Positions 42,491 to 55,525 of a stretch of DNA of 64,000 nucleotides are shown here, piece by piece. The DNA comes from Locusta migratoria (lineage: Eukaryota; Arthropoda; Insecta; Orthoptera; Acrididae). The notes beneath the pieces are model-generated. The model saw nothing but the letters and a program-made list of their open reading frames with translations, ran no database searches and was not told where the DNA came from. The position numbers were made by a program, and so were the translations under genes. The DNA lies in the NCBI GenBank assembly GCA_026315105.1, contig CM048744.1, positions 318,377,270 to 318,441,269 on the forward strand, read 5' to 3'. The first letter of the stretch is position 1, and each line of letters begins with the position of its first letter.

Positions 42491-44724
42491 GACGAGATAT
42501 GTCATAAACAATGAGAAGCTTGAAAAACTGCTCCGTCAAGCGACCATGCTGAACATTTCCTCCCAAACCACTGGGCCGATTTCAACCAAATTTGGTACAC
42601 ATACTTCTTACCCTGAGGAACATTGCTGCAAGGGTAAGAATCACATACGGCACGTGGTTCATCAGATATAACGTCTTAAACAATAGGAGTTGTAAGAAAC
42701 TGCCACATCGTGCGACGAAACTATTCAAACACTGTACAAGAATGAGAGTGCTTAGCGACTTCCAACAAACTTTACACACAATTTCAAACCTTTATTATAA
42801 TTTTTCCCACTAACAGCCACTCTAAAATAATGAAAGAAATTTTTCTCGCTTACTACTTTCCGCTGTTCATGGAGTAAAACTGCGGCATTCCTTATGACGT
42901 TACAATTTATAATTTCAACAGTACAAATTGTAATCTCCGTAAATTTTACAGACAGTATATACACATACAGGAGAGTGTTCTTCCGAAATTGTATCGCAGT
43001 ACGACACGTAGTTTATGAGATATGAGGACATAAACGGTAACTTCCATGGAAAGGACCCCAATCAAGCATTAGTTTTTAATATTTTACTTCTTTACTACTA
43101 ACTGTATTTGCAACAGATTTTACCGACATACATCACTCATACAAATGAACATAACCTGCAAAATTATGCAATTGTACAATATATAAATCAATAAATATGA
43201 GATCGTATATACTGCGATGGGTAAAATCCTTTCACACCATGCACCACGTTTTAACAGATTTATGTATTTACAACTAACACACTCCTGTATTCCAGTCAGC
43301 TTAAGAAAATTCCTGAAAGATGACAGTGCTGTTGACACATTTGACCAACTTGGAACTGTGAAGCACACACGGCTGCAGTCGAAAGCAGTGGACTTCTATA
43401 GAGCTACAAGAAAATAAGTGAAGGAAACAGTGTACATCCATCATTTTCGACAGACCTACTGCAACGCCCTTGCTATCTAGGATACTCTGAAATAATCTAT
43501 AGAAACGGCAAGTTACGTGCAATAAGTTTGCATTGTTAATGTTCAGCTACTGCACTATTCCCATCCGCTTCCAAAAATTACACAAAATTACACAAAGTTC
43601 CTAAACTGTAACACTTCTAAACTAATGCAATACTGGTGTGAAATTTAATGTTTACTTGTACTAAAGTACCAAGAAATTTAGTAATAATTACGGTCGCCAG
43701 ACTATTTAGTCAAATTAACGTTTGAAATTATTTCAGAAGCATAGCATCAACTATGTAAATAATTTTGTAACCTTGAAATAAGCACACAAAAGACCAAAGT
43801 CTGTTAGTACCCAAGTATGCAATTTGTTATGAAAGTAATTTTGAACATAATTTATATTGCAAATTTTGTTATGAGAAAGTGAAAAATAGGTCCCAGAGTA
43901 ATATACACTGCTCTTAAGATGTTATGCCAAGTATTTGACTGCAAGTATAACCAGTTTGTAAGGAATAATAAATTTTGTACATTCTAGGCCTAAATTAGCA
44001 GCTTACATAATCACTAGAAAACTTATTAGTATTACGCGTATGGTAATTATATATTTTGATATATGCTGTGTACTTTAGCAACAAAATACTTTACTTACAT
44101 TAATAATGTACTTATATGGAACAAACATATTCATTTCATTCAAATAAAATTATTTGAAAGCTAAATAGCTGTTTACAGTATAAGACAGTACTTATCTTTA
44201 GCTATTCTTACTGTTACCCTTCAGTAAACTCATATGACTAGAATAATTAATTTGAGAAGTAGAGGAGTTTAATCTGGTATACAAAATTTGAATACAGCAC
44301 AAAGTACAAAAAAATATTCTGTTGTTCCCTTCCTGTTTTAAATCATCTGAACTGACTATTAACTATCTTCTGAATCAGTAAACAGTAAAAATCACAAACT
44401 ATCTAAGTTGCTAAATGGTCACAAATCTAACACTGAATACCTTATATGGGAAGATTATTATGAAAAAAAGTCACCAATTCTACCTATCACCTGATTTGGT
44501 AATTTGGATAATTACTCTTTATCAAAATCTGTTAATGTAAACTTCTATCTAGACTGTCTAAAAAAACTTCACATCTATTTTGTTTTCTTTAGACAATTAT
44601 GGGGAATAAACATCTTCTCTTTAAATTCCACTGAAAGTTTAGGACACTCGGGTAGTCTTTTGCACTTATATGACTTAGGAAAATGACGGATGGAACACAA
44701 AATGGAATTAGGTTGTCATGCATA
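42491..44724. other. unrecognised AT-rich sequence
   Basis: About 2.2 kb without an exon-like frame or known repeat. Confidence 0.5.
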
Positions 44725-44747
44725 GCACACACACACACACACACACA
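44725..44747. repeat. (AC)n microsatellite
   Basis: About 11 AC units. Confidence 0.9.
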
Positions 44748-45480
44748 AACGTGAGTCTCTGGCTGTAGTTACAAAAGTAATCAAGTTTGCATTGCCTGTG
44801 TTCGCAGACAAGCGCAGGAGCGTGGTTCGCCGTTGTGCAGTCGTACCAGTGGGGGATCATACATTACTGTGACTTTTACGATCTTCTTGGCGTCGGAAAT
44901 TCAAAACAATTACGCCACCAATATTTGCGTCATTGCCCACAATATGCAGCGTTCGTCATCTTAGGCCATTTCCATAAATTTCTGCAGTATTGGCGTTAAT
45001 GCAAAACTGCCCCGCTGCACGAGTGCACGCTGCTATCCCGTCAAAGGCTCAGACACTACTCTTTTGAACTAGAATGTTCGTAGCGCGCAACAGCGCTGTT
45101 TTGGCGCGCTTCCCACCTTTTAAATTCACGCACGCTCTTTCCGTTTTTCACTTCTTCCCACAGTCTTTTACATTACACTATTATTCATATCCACAGAATA
45201 CATGACATCAACTGCGAATGGGCTTTCTAGGCATTGCGCTAACCACTATGCCACTGGGGACACAGTGGTCACCGCACCTGCAAGGACTACCTAAGCACGC
45301 CTCCCGCCAGATACAAATTCCAAGCTTCACCCTGCCCTCAATACTCAAAGTCGTAGTATTGAAACTAATTCCCGTAACTGTAAGGGCCGCAAACTTGCCC
45401 ACCCCTCCTCACTATTATTTACAAAATCCCTGAGCGAGATCCTCTGTAAACCAATTACAATAATCACAACATTATTTACC
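44748..45480. other. unrecognised sequence with a tRNA-like patch
   Basis: Around 45228-45262 the minus strand resembles a tRNA D-arm/A box (cagtggcatagtggttagcg), but no matching B box or SINE body was found. The rest is unrecognised. Confidence 0.3.
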
Positions 45481-45810
45481 GGGTGATCAAAAGTCAGTAT
45501 ACATTTGGAAACTTAATTAATCAGGGAGTAATGTAGATAGAGAGGTAAAAATTGACACACATGCTTGGAATGACATGGGCTTTTATTAGAACCAAAAAAA
45601 ATGGCGCTTCATCTGATCATAAAAGCAATAATTAGTATAACAAATTAAGACAAAGCAAATATTATGTTCTTTACAGGAAATGCTCAATATGTTGACCATC
45701 ATTCCTCAACAATAGCTGTAGTCGAGGAATAATGTTGTGAACAGCACTGTAAAGCATGTCCGGAGTTATGGTGAGGCATTGGCGTCAGATGTTGTCTTTC
45801 AGTCGTTTAT
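45481..45810 (-). mobile_element. mariner-like transposon end fragment
   Basis: Begins ccgggtgatcaaaagtcagt, an inverted-terminal-type sequence. The minus strand at 45690-45790 encodes a short piece of a transposase C-terminus (H-N-S-G-H-A-L-Q-C-like, ending before a stop). The other end is absent. Confidence 0.45.
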
Positions 45811-47084
45811 AGTGTCTTACTAACTTCAACTTCAGGAGACTGCAGTTTCCAGTAAGACTTGCATTTTCTACTATGATTAATAAATCACAGGGCAGTCTAT
45901 GAAATACTGCGGAGTGGATTTGATGTAACCGTGTTTCTCACACGGACAACTTTATGTTGCCTGCTCAGGGGTGCACTCACCAAAGAATTTATTTATATTA
46001 CATTCTGGATAAGTAATAAGAAATAATGTTTATAGTCAAGTTTTGAATTTAACGAATTTATAAATGTTACATATTGTTTGTAGTTTGATTACTACCTTTT
46101 TTGTTTGGAAACTTTACTAATAATTTTGTACATTATGCAAGATGGCCTTATTTCTTACATATCCTCCAAAAAATGTAACATGTTTTTAGAAAAGAGGAGA
46201 TGGACAGAGAGAGAAAGGATAGGAAAAGTACTAACTCGAGGCTGGAAAAAATAAATACCCGGGCAATACCAGGTTTTCAGCTAGTTTTGTTAATAAAACA
46301 GTTGGATGGTGTGGTATATTACTGTGTTATTCCTGGTTATAACACGTGATGAGACACCATTGGACTGCTGCCTTACGCACGCCACACTTGTTCTGCAGAT
46401 GGCATTAAGGTTTGGAATGCTACTGGAGTCCCCTCCCGCACCCGTCTCGTACGCAATGCTGGTACACAGCGTTACATCTGTAATGTGTTGGAGCGTGTGT
46501 CCTTCCATACAGTAAGAGCTAACCGACGGATGCCCACCATCACGATAAACTGCGACCACACACGGCACGCACTATCCGAGACTTCTTCGTCACCTATCAG
46601 ACTGCATTGTATCGCGATCTCTTCCCTATCAAAAAGTCTGATCGATTATCGTAGAACGACTGGCTGTTGATACACAACGTGCGCTTCTCCACCAGATTGA
46701 CTTTGTCCATATGCGAGAACAACACGGACTGCTACACCACATTCAATGCCAAGGCTATTATAGTCATCAATAGTGCCAACCTCAATACTGGTATTTCATC
46801 ATCATCTTTGTTCACATGGAGCTGTATTGTCAATCATGTGATGTTTGTACAATGTGTCAAATTTGGCTGTGATATATTTGGTTCTTATTGGTCTTGCATT
46901 TTGGATGACAATCAGCATATCTGCGAGCTAAATAACAAAACTGTGCTGTGGTGTTGTACAAATATTCAGAATGAGTATTTTGCCTCGGTGTAGGCTGTTA
47001 TTAGTATGAATACGAAATATTTAAACATTTCGGGCGTTTCAGGGCACTGAAATAAATCCAGTGGCAAAGATAAAAATTTGTTTC
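45811..47084. other. unrecognised sequence
   Basis: 46290-46800 is less AT-rich and has short open frames on both strands, but none matches a family I know. Confidence 0.4.
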
Positions 47085-47400
47085 ATAAAATGCATTTTTA
47101 AAAACCATCAGCTGTTTATTCAATACCTTATACATCTATCAGTTTCGGTCATAGACCATCTCCATGGATAAAAAGGTGTTAAAACAGAATGGTAAAATGC
47201 ATCAAATAAAATACATCCAACTGAGATAAACAGGAGTCAGTATAACTAAAAGTGGATGTATTTTATTTGATGCATTTTACCATTCTGTTTTAACACCTTT
47301 TTATCCATGAAGATGGTCTATGACCGAAACTGGTAGATGTATAAGGTATTGAATAAACAGCTGATGGTTTTTAAAAATGCATTTTATGAAATATATTACG
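47085..47400. mobile_element. foldback element (large hairpin)
   Basis: Arms of about 130 bp (47090-47222 and 47252-47390) are inverted copies: cataaaatgcatttttaaaa with its complement, aataaacagctgatgg, and a tgaagatggtctatgaccga core with a GGTC/GACC stem before GAAAC. The right end adds atattacggctgttgac, also seen at the end of the foldback at 8460. Confidence 0.8.
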
Positions 47401-47839
47401 GCTGTTGACACTCGCCTCACCAAAGCATTCATAAAAATTTGTGATGTACCGCGAATCAACCCGGATTTCCCGCTTTGGGCCAGTGGTCGCCTTAACCAGT
47501 TAGGCAATCCTGGCACGCTTCCCTCCCCACCCAAATTCTCACCTTGTAGCGCACTGAGATGGTAGTACTCCCTGCCCATTTGATTCCACTTGCTCGTAGC
47601 CCGCAACGGATCGAGCGTATTAAGGCGTATGCACTGAAATTTTCAACTGCCTTTTGGGGCAGATATATAACTATTTCTTTCGGAAATGTCTGAAAACAAC
47701 AGACATCATGTGAATAATTGTAATTAGTATAATTTCAGGTTCGCGATTCCTATGGAAGCGATAAGTAGGAGGTTTTAGAATATTTCTAGATTCTTTCCTT
47801 AAAGCTCGACCTTGCAACTTTCTCGTCCGTCGTGAAGAT

Positions 47840-47968
47840 CAGTGTTTTTCAACGTTTTCGAATTTGCCACCTCCTTCCAAATACAAATATTCTGGTGACC
47901 CCCAGGTCCCCTTCCTCTCCACGAACCGAAAGTAAACTATTTTATCTCAAAGGAAACATATTTAATTT

Positions 47969-48001
<33 letters not shown>

Positions 48002-48256
48002 TTCTGCTACAGTTTTCTTTAAAATTCATGGACGATTTTTTTACACGATTTCCAATAGAAAAATATACTTGCTTGACCAATTCATAATTAATGTTACAAA
48101 AGGAACTCCATAATTTTAACAGTAAATACATTTCACTTAGACATACTTTTTTGTATCACTGATTTTACGGTGCAAGTACTTCCTTCTGAGATGGCGACCC
48201 CAAGCAAGACTCTGCGACCCCCACGGGAGTCGCGACCCACAGTTTGAAAAACACTG
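47840..48256. mobile_element. hAT-like MITE
   Basis: The ends are cagtgtttttcaacg and gtttgaaaaacactg, typical hAT inverted repeats. About 417 bp, non-coding, with a poly(T) tract (47969-48000) inside. The 8-bp flanks (gtgaagat and gtgcattt) match poorly, so the duplication has decayed or the ends are off by a base. Confidence 0.75.
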
Positions 48257-49287
48257 GTGCATTTCATGATTTTCAGTATCTCTGTAATACTGAAAACGAC
48301 TCTGCGACTATTTGTGCTACCCTTCTTTGTATACGCTCAGCACACCAATACCTCCTATTCTTTACGATCACAGGTCAACAAAATTCTAGGATGGATCGTT
48401 AGACTGTTTTCTAAGGAATCTCCTACATTTTGCTAGTATTACATCAATGAAATGTCTGCCACTTGTTTTACGTACGACTGATTATTCATTTCACTTACAT
48501 ACAAATTAGTACAAAATATTTTCTGAGTTGATTGTTCCAACTGTGATTGTAACTGAAGAGAACTACGGTCTGTAAAAAGCAGAACTTTGTGTAAATGAAC
48601 CTTTAACATAAGTTTCCATTCTCTACATCTCTTTGAAATCTTCTCCACGCCAAACAGAATATTTGTGCAATTTTGTCAAGTAATTCACTATACATATCTG
48701 CATTGCTGTGAAATGTAAGAGGTTACCTTTAACAAACTTATCTTGGACACACCTCGTCTTATTTCCACATATTCCCATCAGTCTTCATGCAAGATAAGAG
48801 GGTTGGATAAAAAGCAACTGCTGCAATATAACAGAAGCGCGATGTCATGCGCGCTGTCTGTAGCTGAGAAGTGCAGTGGGCCGCGACGGCTGTGTCTGAG
48901 TCAGCTGCAGCGGATACTGTCTGGAAGTGTGGAAGGACAGATCAAGTGCCCTAACAGCATGTTTAGGGAAACAGCAACAACGGGTGCACTTCAAGATTCG
49001 AGTGCCACGTGGTGCTAGTGCTAGGCACTTATCTGATCTTGCATTAAAACTGGACGGCAGTTTGGTCGATCATGTATGCTCCTTGTGTTTCAGACAGACA
49101 GGACCTCAAATTTCTTCTATTTACCAGAGAAGTTTATTATTCTAGTTATCTACTGTAAAAAGGAAAAGCAGTCTAGACGCCGAAGATAGGTTTAAGGCCA
49201 TCGCGCTTTACTAGGCATAGTACTACTGACACCGGACATACCACCAAAATTTGCGTCCTCATCCGTATTTTTGAGAATAGGTAATAC
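48257..49287. other. unrecognised sequence
   Basis: 48780-49020 is moderately GC-rich with short open frames, but no domain or repeat was recognised. Confidence 0.4.
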
Positions 49288-49990
49288 GAGGGTCGTACAC
49301 AAAGTACGTTCCGTTTCTATTTCTATCGGCGGCAGCGCTACGGTCGCAGTTCCGAGCATGCGCGGTAGTTACCCTGACTTAAGGAGAAGACATGTACGCC
49401 ATTTTCAGATAGCTGCTGCCAACGTGTGCTTTGTAGTGCATCTTTATAATGCCAGCCGTAATTGAAAATGTCGCAGCGTGTAAAATTAGATCTGTGATTC
49501 GTTTCCTAAATGCAAAGAAAGTTAAATCAAAGGAAATTCTTCGGAAAATCTGTGAAGTTTGCGGACAAAATGCTATGAGTGATACAGTTTTTAAAAGATG
49601 TTCAATGAAGGACGTGATCAAGTGCACGATGAAGAACGAAATGGACGCTTGTCTGTGGTTACTAATGAATGATTCACACAAATGAACAGAAGATTAAGCA
49701 CTTCTTATACTTAGAATGATGACGAGCTGAAAGAACTTGTTACCACATGGTTGAATACACAGGCGGCAACCTTCTATGAAGAAGTGATACAAAAACTTGT
49801 GCCACGTAATGACAAGTGCCTACAAAATTTCGGAAGCTATGTAGAAAAGTAGTTTAACTCTTGCAGGTTTTTGTATAATAAATATTTTTCTGTATATGTC
49901 TCCTTTTGTTTTATATAACCAAACGGAAATTTCTTTAGGTACATGCCTAGTATTTCTCAACTCTTCCATCTGTGCTTCGTAAGTTAACGT
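49288..49990 (+). mobile_element. internally deleted mariner
   Basis: The left end gagggtcgtacacaaagtac is followed by an N-terminal frame from 49449 with V-I-E-N-V-A-A-C-K-I-R-S-V-I-R-F-L-N-A-K, the mariner helix-turn-helix. After a frameshifted stretch comes W-L-N-T-Q-A-A-T-F-Y-E-E and V-P-R, the C-terminal end. The catalytic core between them is missing, so this is a deletion derivative. Confidence 0.8.
49449..49690 (+). pseudogene. mariner transposase N-terminus
   Basis: The first 60 codons match the DNA-binding region of mariner transposases (R-S-V-I-R-F-L-N-A-K-x-V-K, E-I-L-R-K-I-C-E-V-C-G, M-S-D). The frame then degrades. The C-terminal remnant is at 49730-49850. Confidence 0.78.
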
Positions 49991-50461
49991 ACAGTATATG
50001 GACGACGGTCCTTTGTGAACTACAATCTGTTTCACGTTTCTGTTGAAGAATATCGCATGGGAACAATTATTTTATTTCGAGAGATTTGAGCGTGAAAAAT
50101 TGCTATGTTGCCCGGCTCTTTTTGAGACAGTCTGTTGCAACACTTCTCTGATGATCCTACACTGAATATACGATCCTGTGGCGATCCTCACAGTCGCAAT
50201 ATCAAGCGCCTTTGACGTCGGCAACACACACAACGCACGTGCTTCTCCGTGGCCTGACTCACAGGTGAAGAAGGTCGGTGACTTCCCTCGGAACTTAATA
50301 GCAGGCAGCAACTCAGACGCCGCCAAGATCACAGAATACCCAAAACTCATATGTATATCGATGTGAAATGATCTTTCATTGTGATCCTGTTCGGAATGAA
50401 CTGCCTGCAGTGGCTCGTACAGCAGCTTAAATATTGTCTCTTTCTATATCTATATACAATA
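49991..50461. other. unrecognised sequence
   Basis: No gene or repeat identified. Confidence 0.4.
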
Positions 50462-50788
50462 ATGGAAAGTCCAGGTTGGAATTAATAATATAGTAAGGAC
50501 AGTTTACAACTCACCGCAAAGACGTGGCGACGAGCTGCGACAGGCACGTACAAAAGACACACACATACAACACTTTCAGCTATCGGCCATGGCCTTCTTA
50601 AAAAAATAGAACACTCACGCAATCACACAGGCACGCAACACTGTCATACAACCATCACCCCCGGCTGTTGCACTTCGAATGGCCAGCTGAAAGTATTGTA
50701 TGGAGCAGCACAGCACTAATGCTGTATGTGCCTGTCGCTGCTCGTCGCCACGTCTTTGCGGTGAGTTGTAAACTGTCCTTACTATATT
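50462..50788. mobile_element. MITE with about 60-bp inverted ends
   Basis: aatatagtaaggacagttta (from 50487) is inverted at 50728-50788. Arms include accgcaaagacgtggcgacg and the complement. Internal sequence has a (CA)-rich run. No coding capacity. Confidence 0.8.
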
Positions 50789-51240
50789 ATATCTACATAC
50801 ATTCATACATACTTCGTAATCCACAAAAAGGGGTTGGCGGAGGGTTACTTGCCTATCTGTTCCACACCCATACATAACGAAGGAAAAACGAATGCTTGCT
50901 TACATCTGTACGAGCCCTAATCTCTCTGATCTTATCTTTGTGGTCTTTACGTGAAATGTAGGTTGGCGGTAATAGACATCCTTCTGCAGTCTGCTTCAGA
51001 TTCCATCAAGCAGTACAGCACTAATGCTGTATTTGAATGTTGCGGGATTGTTTCTGCTACTCGTCTGCATCACTTTACATTTGTCTACATTTAGAGCTAG
51101 CTGTCACGCCCCACACCTGAAAATTTGGTCATAGTCAGCAGCAGCAGCATCCTACTACAGTCATTCAATGACGGCACCTTCCTTTATACCACAGCATCAT
51201 CAGCAAACAGCCGCAGATTATAACTTATACTGCACATAGG
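50789..51240 (-). mobile_element. CR1/Jockey-like LINE 3' fragment
   Basis: Plus-strand landmarks: atctacatacattc, ggcggagggttacttgc, gagccctaatctctctgatc, ggtctttacgtgaaatgtag, then decayed RT (acagcatcatcagcaaacag, the antisense of the F-A-D-D-A region). 5'-truncated and old. It abuts the MITE at 50788. Confidence 0.65.
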
Positions 51241-51690
51241 TTCACTTCTGGCCGTCCTGAATGCAACACCAACTAAAAACGAAGATCACAGACAAATTAA
51301 ATTGGGTGACAACAAGAACACATGATTGAAACTACAGCTCCATGTGAAGTGAGTAAGATGATGAAATGATTATCGTGTGTTGCCGCCATTACTGCCACTC
51401 CTACACGTCTCGGCATTGTATCAGACAGGCTCTAGATGTGTTTTTGGAGTAGAGCAGTGCATACTGCGTCCCGTTTTACGTATTTATAAAACTCCAAGCA
51501 AGTCAGCTTGCACACTGGTCAAAACAATTAGTGGATCTGTTGAGATATCTAGGTTTGAGGTATTTTCATCGGCAGAGTGGACTAAAACGGTTCCAAGTCT
51601 TTCTGTCGATTTTACAGAGTGGATACAACATCACGGCAACCGAGATAGTGGTAATCACAGAAATTTGCTGCAGGCGGGGTTAGTGTTGAC
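51241..51690. other. unrecognised, possibly left part of the Tc1-like element
   Basis: Lies just before the Tc1 transposase frame. aatgcaacaccaactaaaaa near 51262 may be part of its end, but no inverted partner was found. Confidence 0.3.
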
Positions 51691-52690
51691 CAATGCAACA
51701 ACAACGTGACTTACCCGAAGCTATGGCATGGACAGCCATAGGAATGTTGGAAGTGGGTCAGTCACAGAGGGAGGTGGCTGCAGCTATAGAAGTGTCTCAA
51801 ACCGTAATTTCCAGGTCATGGACGCGAGTTTAGACAACAGGAACCGTTAAAAGAAGGTGAGGCCAAGGTCGTCTATGGGTAACATCAGCAAGAGATGAGC
51901 GTTATCTCCGGTTAACAGTACGCGAGACAGGAGACAATGCAACTCAGCTGCAACGCACCCTCCAGGCAGCAACCGGACGCGCAGTGCCAACACAATCAGT
52001 CCGAAATCGCCTTCGGGAATGTGGCCTATACTCACGGAGGCCTATGATGTGTTTGTCCCATAAAAACCACGACACCGCTTAGCCCGCAGAAACTGCATGG
52101 AGGAACATCAGGATTGGAGTCGTGACGAATGTCTCGGGATTCTGTTCACAGATTAGTCAAGATTTTGTGTTAAGCCGGGTAATTGTCGTTCCCTCCTCTT
52201 GAGAAAACGTGGAACTCGGAAGAATCCAGCTTATTGTACAGAAACATCAATATACGATGGTGGTGGACGAATGGCGTGGGCAGGAGTCAGTATTGGCGGA
52301 AGTACGTCGTTCTGAACGGCGCTTTGATTGCGCAGAGGTATAAAGACGAGATCCCTCGACATTTTATTGTGCTCCACGCTGGTGCCATAGGAAACGTTAT
52401 TCCCCACAGAGCTGCACTGGTGGACAACATAATTGAAGCTGTAAGACTTGAACGAATGGAGCAACTTATTTTACGGACTTAAACCCGAATGAGCATGTCT
52501 GGGATGCACTTGGCAGACGCACTGCAGCCAGACCAGCACCTCCCACAACGGTTGCAGAGCTGGATATTGCACTCAAGGAAGAATGGACAAATATCTCTCA
52601 AGACCTGATTGATAACCTCACACTGTCCGTGCCATGCAGGTGTGCAACTGGACTGGCCGAAAGACGTGATCACACACCATACCAGAGGGC
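51690..52690 (+). pseudogene. Tc1-like transposase, decayed
   Basis: Frames in sequence: L-P-E-A-M-A-W-T-A-I-G-M-L-E-V-G-Q-S-Q-R-E-V-A (helix-turn-helix), T-G-T-V-K-R-R, E-E-H-Q-D-W-S-R-D-E-C-L-G-I-L-F-T-D (first catalytic Asp), G-G-G-R-M-A-W-A-G-V-S, then N-P-N-E-H-V-W-D-A-L-G-R-R-like end region (final Glu). Several stops and a shortened DDE spacer (missing second-Asp region near 52400) mark it as dead. Confidence 0.8.
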
Positions 52691-54011
52691 AACGAGAATG
52701 ACTTTTCACTATTATGCTATCCCCGTAGCGTCTCACTCTAAGTACACTCCATGTAAACCTCAAGTAAAGAGTTGCGGTAAGGCAGCAAGATATCGTACTG
52801 TATTACACACAAATTAGAATTGAAACCAATATGTGAATAAAAAGCTATATTATATGTATACTGTGTATAGTGATGTAGGCCGGGGAATATTCCCAGTGGA
52901 AAGGAACTTACAAAATGTGAATATTGTCGGGAATATTTCTCTGGTTTGGGAAGATTGCAAAAAATTGGGAATTTATGAACATTTTTAGATTTTGAAAGTT
53001 TTAACACTTATTAACAGTTAAAGACCCTTACAACTAGATTAACTAAGTAAATTCATACATTTTAATCCAAGATTTATCATTCTCTGCATTAATTCCCTTG
53101 CAGAACATCATTTACTTTAAGTCTGCTGGAAAAAATAATTTAAAATATTCACTAGGGCTACAATTTTTCGGCAAGCTGAAACCCCACATTTCTCTAAATG
53201 AAACCTAAACTTATAAAATATTTCTCTGGAGGCGTAATTCTGAACTGTTTGTCATCTGTAGTATTTTTTAAATTTTTCCAAACGAAGACTAAATGTTTTT
53301 CACTTTCAGAATTCAAAGACTCCTGAATTCCTGCGATGAATTATGATTTATAAAAATTTATTTTCTAAAATATCGCTATCAATTTCGGTTTTAGAATCTT
53401 TAATTAATGTTTTACAATGTTGCATGTTAATAAAATCACATATTTTCAAGTAAAACATAAATCTCGGCCGGTTTATTTGCATAATTTTTCCCCGAAATGC
53501 CACTTCCATTGACTAATGTTTAGAAAATCACACCAGTTTATTTTACACTTTATAGCCTAAAATATCACTAACATCGGCAGAAAACAAATCGAATAAACAC
53601 ACATCCATATGTATTTTAGTATTTAGTAGCTACTTATTAAATGGGATATCAATATTATAAATTCGGTTTTTGTAATGTTGATTATTTCGAGCTTGGCAGT
53701 TCTAGGAAACGTAAGAGTAGTAAATGTCTACGTTTGGTAGTTCTAGGGCTCATTCTTTGATATTTAAAACATTGAAAACCGAAAAACGTGTTTATTTCAA
53801 ACAAGGAGGTTAAGTCAAGATCCATATAAACCTAAACCTATCCAAATATTTTATTTATATTTTAAAATAGAAAGTAGGAGTGCTCAAATAAAAAAAGTAT
53901 TACAATTAAATATGACTGAATATGAATAGTTGCTGTATTGAACCTTTTGGCTTTTAGTACTTTTGATTTTTATAACATTTTGCATTCTGGCTACTCTAAT
54001 ACATTTGTTAT

Positions 54012-54049
<38 letters not shown>

Positions 54050-54486
54050 ACATAGAAGGGTGTTCGCGTTTGTTTTAATAACACAATTGCCACATTTACC
54101 TAGTAATTTGAGCGATTTCGTTTTAAAATTATAAATTCCCTAGAAATTTATTTAATTATACTTTTTCTTGAAATGTGTTTCAGTTTTTGTGTTTAACTAT
54201 ATAATTACAGCCTTAAATCTTTTAATTAAGTCTTATTGAGCTATATGACTAATTAAACATAAATTCCTGGGAATTTATGAATTTTGCGAATATTGCTTGC
54301 AATATTTCCTGGGAATATTTCCTCAGTTTTAAATTCCCGGAAATTTCACAACAGTAATTTTGTATGATATCTCGCCTGATCCTCTGTTTTGATCAGCGTA
54401 ATTTGTAGATATCACAGGAGATGAAATAGCAAGTCTATTACACTTCCTTGAGATATTCCCGTAATTATCTTTACGTTTTTCTAATT
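52691..54486. other. AT-rich sequence with recurrent gggaatatt motifs
   Basis: gggaatatt or close variants occur near 52875-52940 and 54260-54340, suggesting the ends of one unidentified repeat, but I could not establish inverted ends. No coding frame. Confidence 0.35.
54016..54048. repeat. poly(T) tract
   Basis: About 33 consecutive T. Confidence 0.9.
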
Positions 54487-54499
54487 TCAACAATTCAGA

Positions 54500-54800
54500 G
54501 AAAGGTGTCGAGTTACAGTTGCGACCGTGCAATCTGAGCTGAGCGTTCTGCTCGACAGTATTACCGCCGAGGCCAGCGTGTGTTGGAATATGGCCGCCGG
54601 CTGGCTCGTGCCCAGGCGAGCGCCGCTGTCGGAATTAATGAGGACCATAAAGGCGAGGGCACTAAACCGCTCGCCACGGCCGCTGCCCTCGGCCCGCATC
54701 GACTGCGCCTGACCTCGCTCTTCCGATTGATATTTCATACCAGTTCGATGAGCGCCAAACACACCGGCCACTGGCCACTTCCTTTTCTTCACTCGCTGAC
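54500..54800. other. GC-rich, CpG-rich island
   Basis: A sharp GC island in AT-rich DNA (gccgccggctggctcgtgcc, ccgctcgccacggccgctgc). Open frames exist on both strands but match no family I know. It could be a repeat, a promoter island or an exon. No calpain-like sequence is visible. Confidence 0.4.
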
Positions 54801-55039
54801 GGACACGCACGATGCACAGGGCTGGATATAAACATGGAAACACCGCGAAAAATTCACGGTGGGACATAAATGCAGGAGATAACAAAGCCTGCTGGTGAAG
54901 TTATTTCACCTGGCAATGAACGACACCGCAGCAATCTCCTCGGTAATTTGAAAGTGTCAGGCGCGGTCAGAACAGTGTTCTGTGTAGTGGTGGGTGTTTT
55001 ATGTCGTATCTAAGTCAATTCAAGCGTAGACAAGCTGTT

Positions 55040-55525
55040 GGTTATAACTAGTAAAGATACTGCATGCACTACGCTTGTCCGTCCTTTTTTGGAGTATTGC
55101 TGCCCAGTGTGGGATCCTTATCAGGTGGGTTTGACGGAGGACATCGAAAGAGCCCAAAGAAGGGCAGCTCGGTTTGTATTGTCACGATACAGAGGAGACA
55201 GCGTTACGGAAATCATACAGGATCTGGGATGGGAATCATTACAATAACGGCGCTTATCGCTGCGGCGTGGGCTACTTACGAAATTCCAATCGCCAACATT
55301 CTCCTCCAAATGCGAAAATACATTGTTGACTCCCACTTACATAGGTAGAAATGATCATCTGAATAAAATACGAGAAATCAGAGCTCGAATAGAGAGATTC
55401 AGGTGTTCTTCCCGCGTGCTATTCGAGAATGGAATGGGAGATAAATAGTATAACAGTGGTTCCATGAACCCTCTGCCAGGCACTTAAATGCGATTTGCAG
55501 AGTATCCCATGTAGATAATGTAGGT
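55040..55525 (+). mobile_element. 5'-truncated CR1/Jockey-like LINE
   Basis: Same family as 4408-5391. Encodes T-T-L-V-R-P-F-L-E-Y-C-C-P-V-W-D-P-Y-Q-V-G, then E-R-A-Q-R-R-A-A-R-F-V and D-L-G-W-E-S-L-Q, followed by the shared 3' UTR and an end at catgtagataatgtag. Only the last part of the RT frame survives. Confidence 0.85.

Noticed and set aside
45228..45262. tRNA-like D-arm on minus strand
   Set aside because: No anticodon arm, B box or SINE body follows at the right spacing.
52875..54340. gggaatatt motifs as ends of a transposon
   Set aside because: The motifs recur, but no consistent inverted ends or target duplication could be aligned.
54487..54885. 132-codon open frame, minus strand
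   Set aside because: Open because of high GC; the translation has no recognised domain and no calpain similarity.
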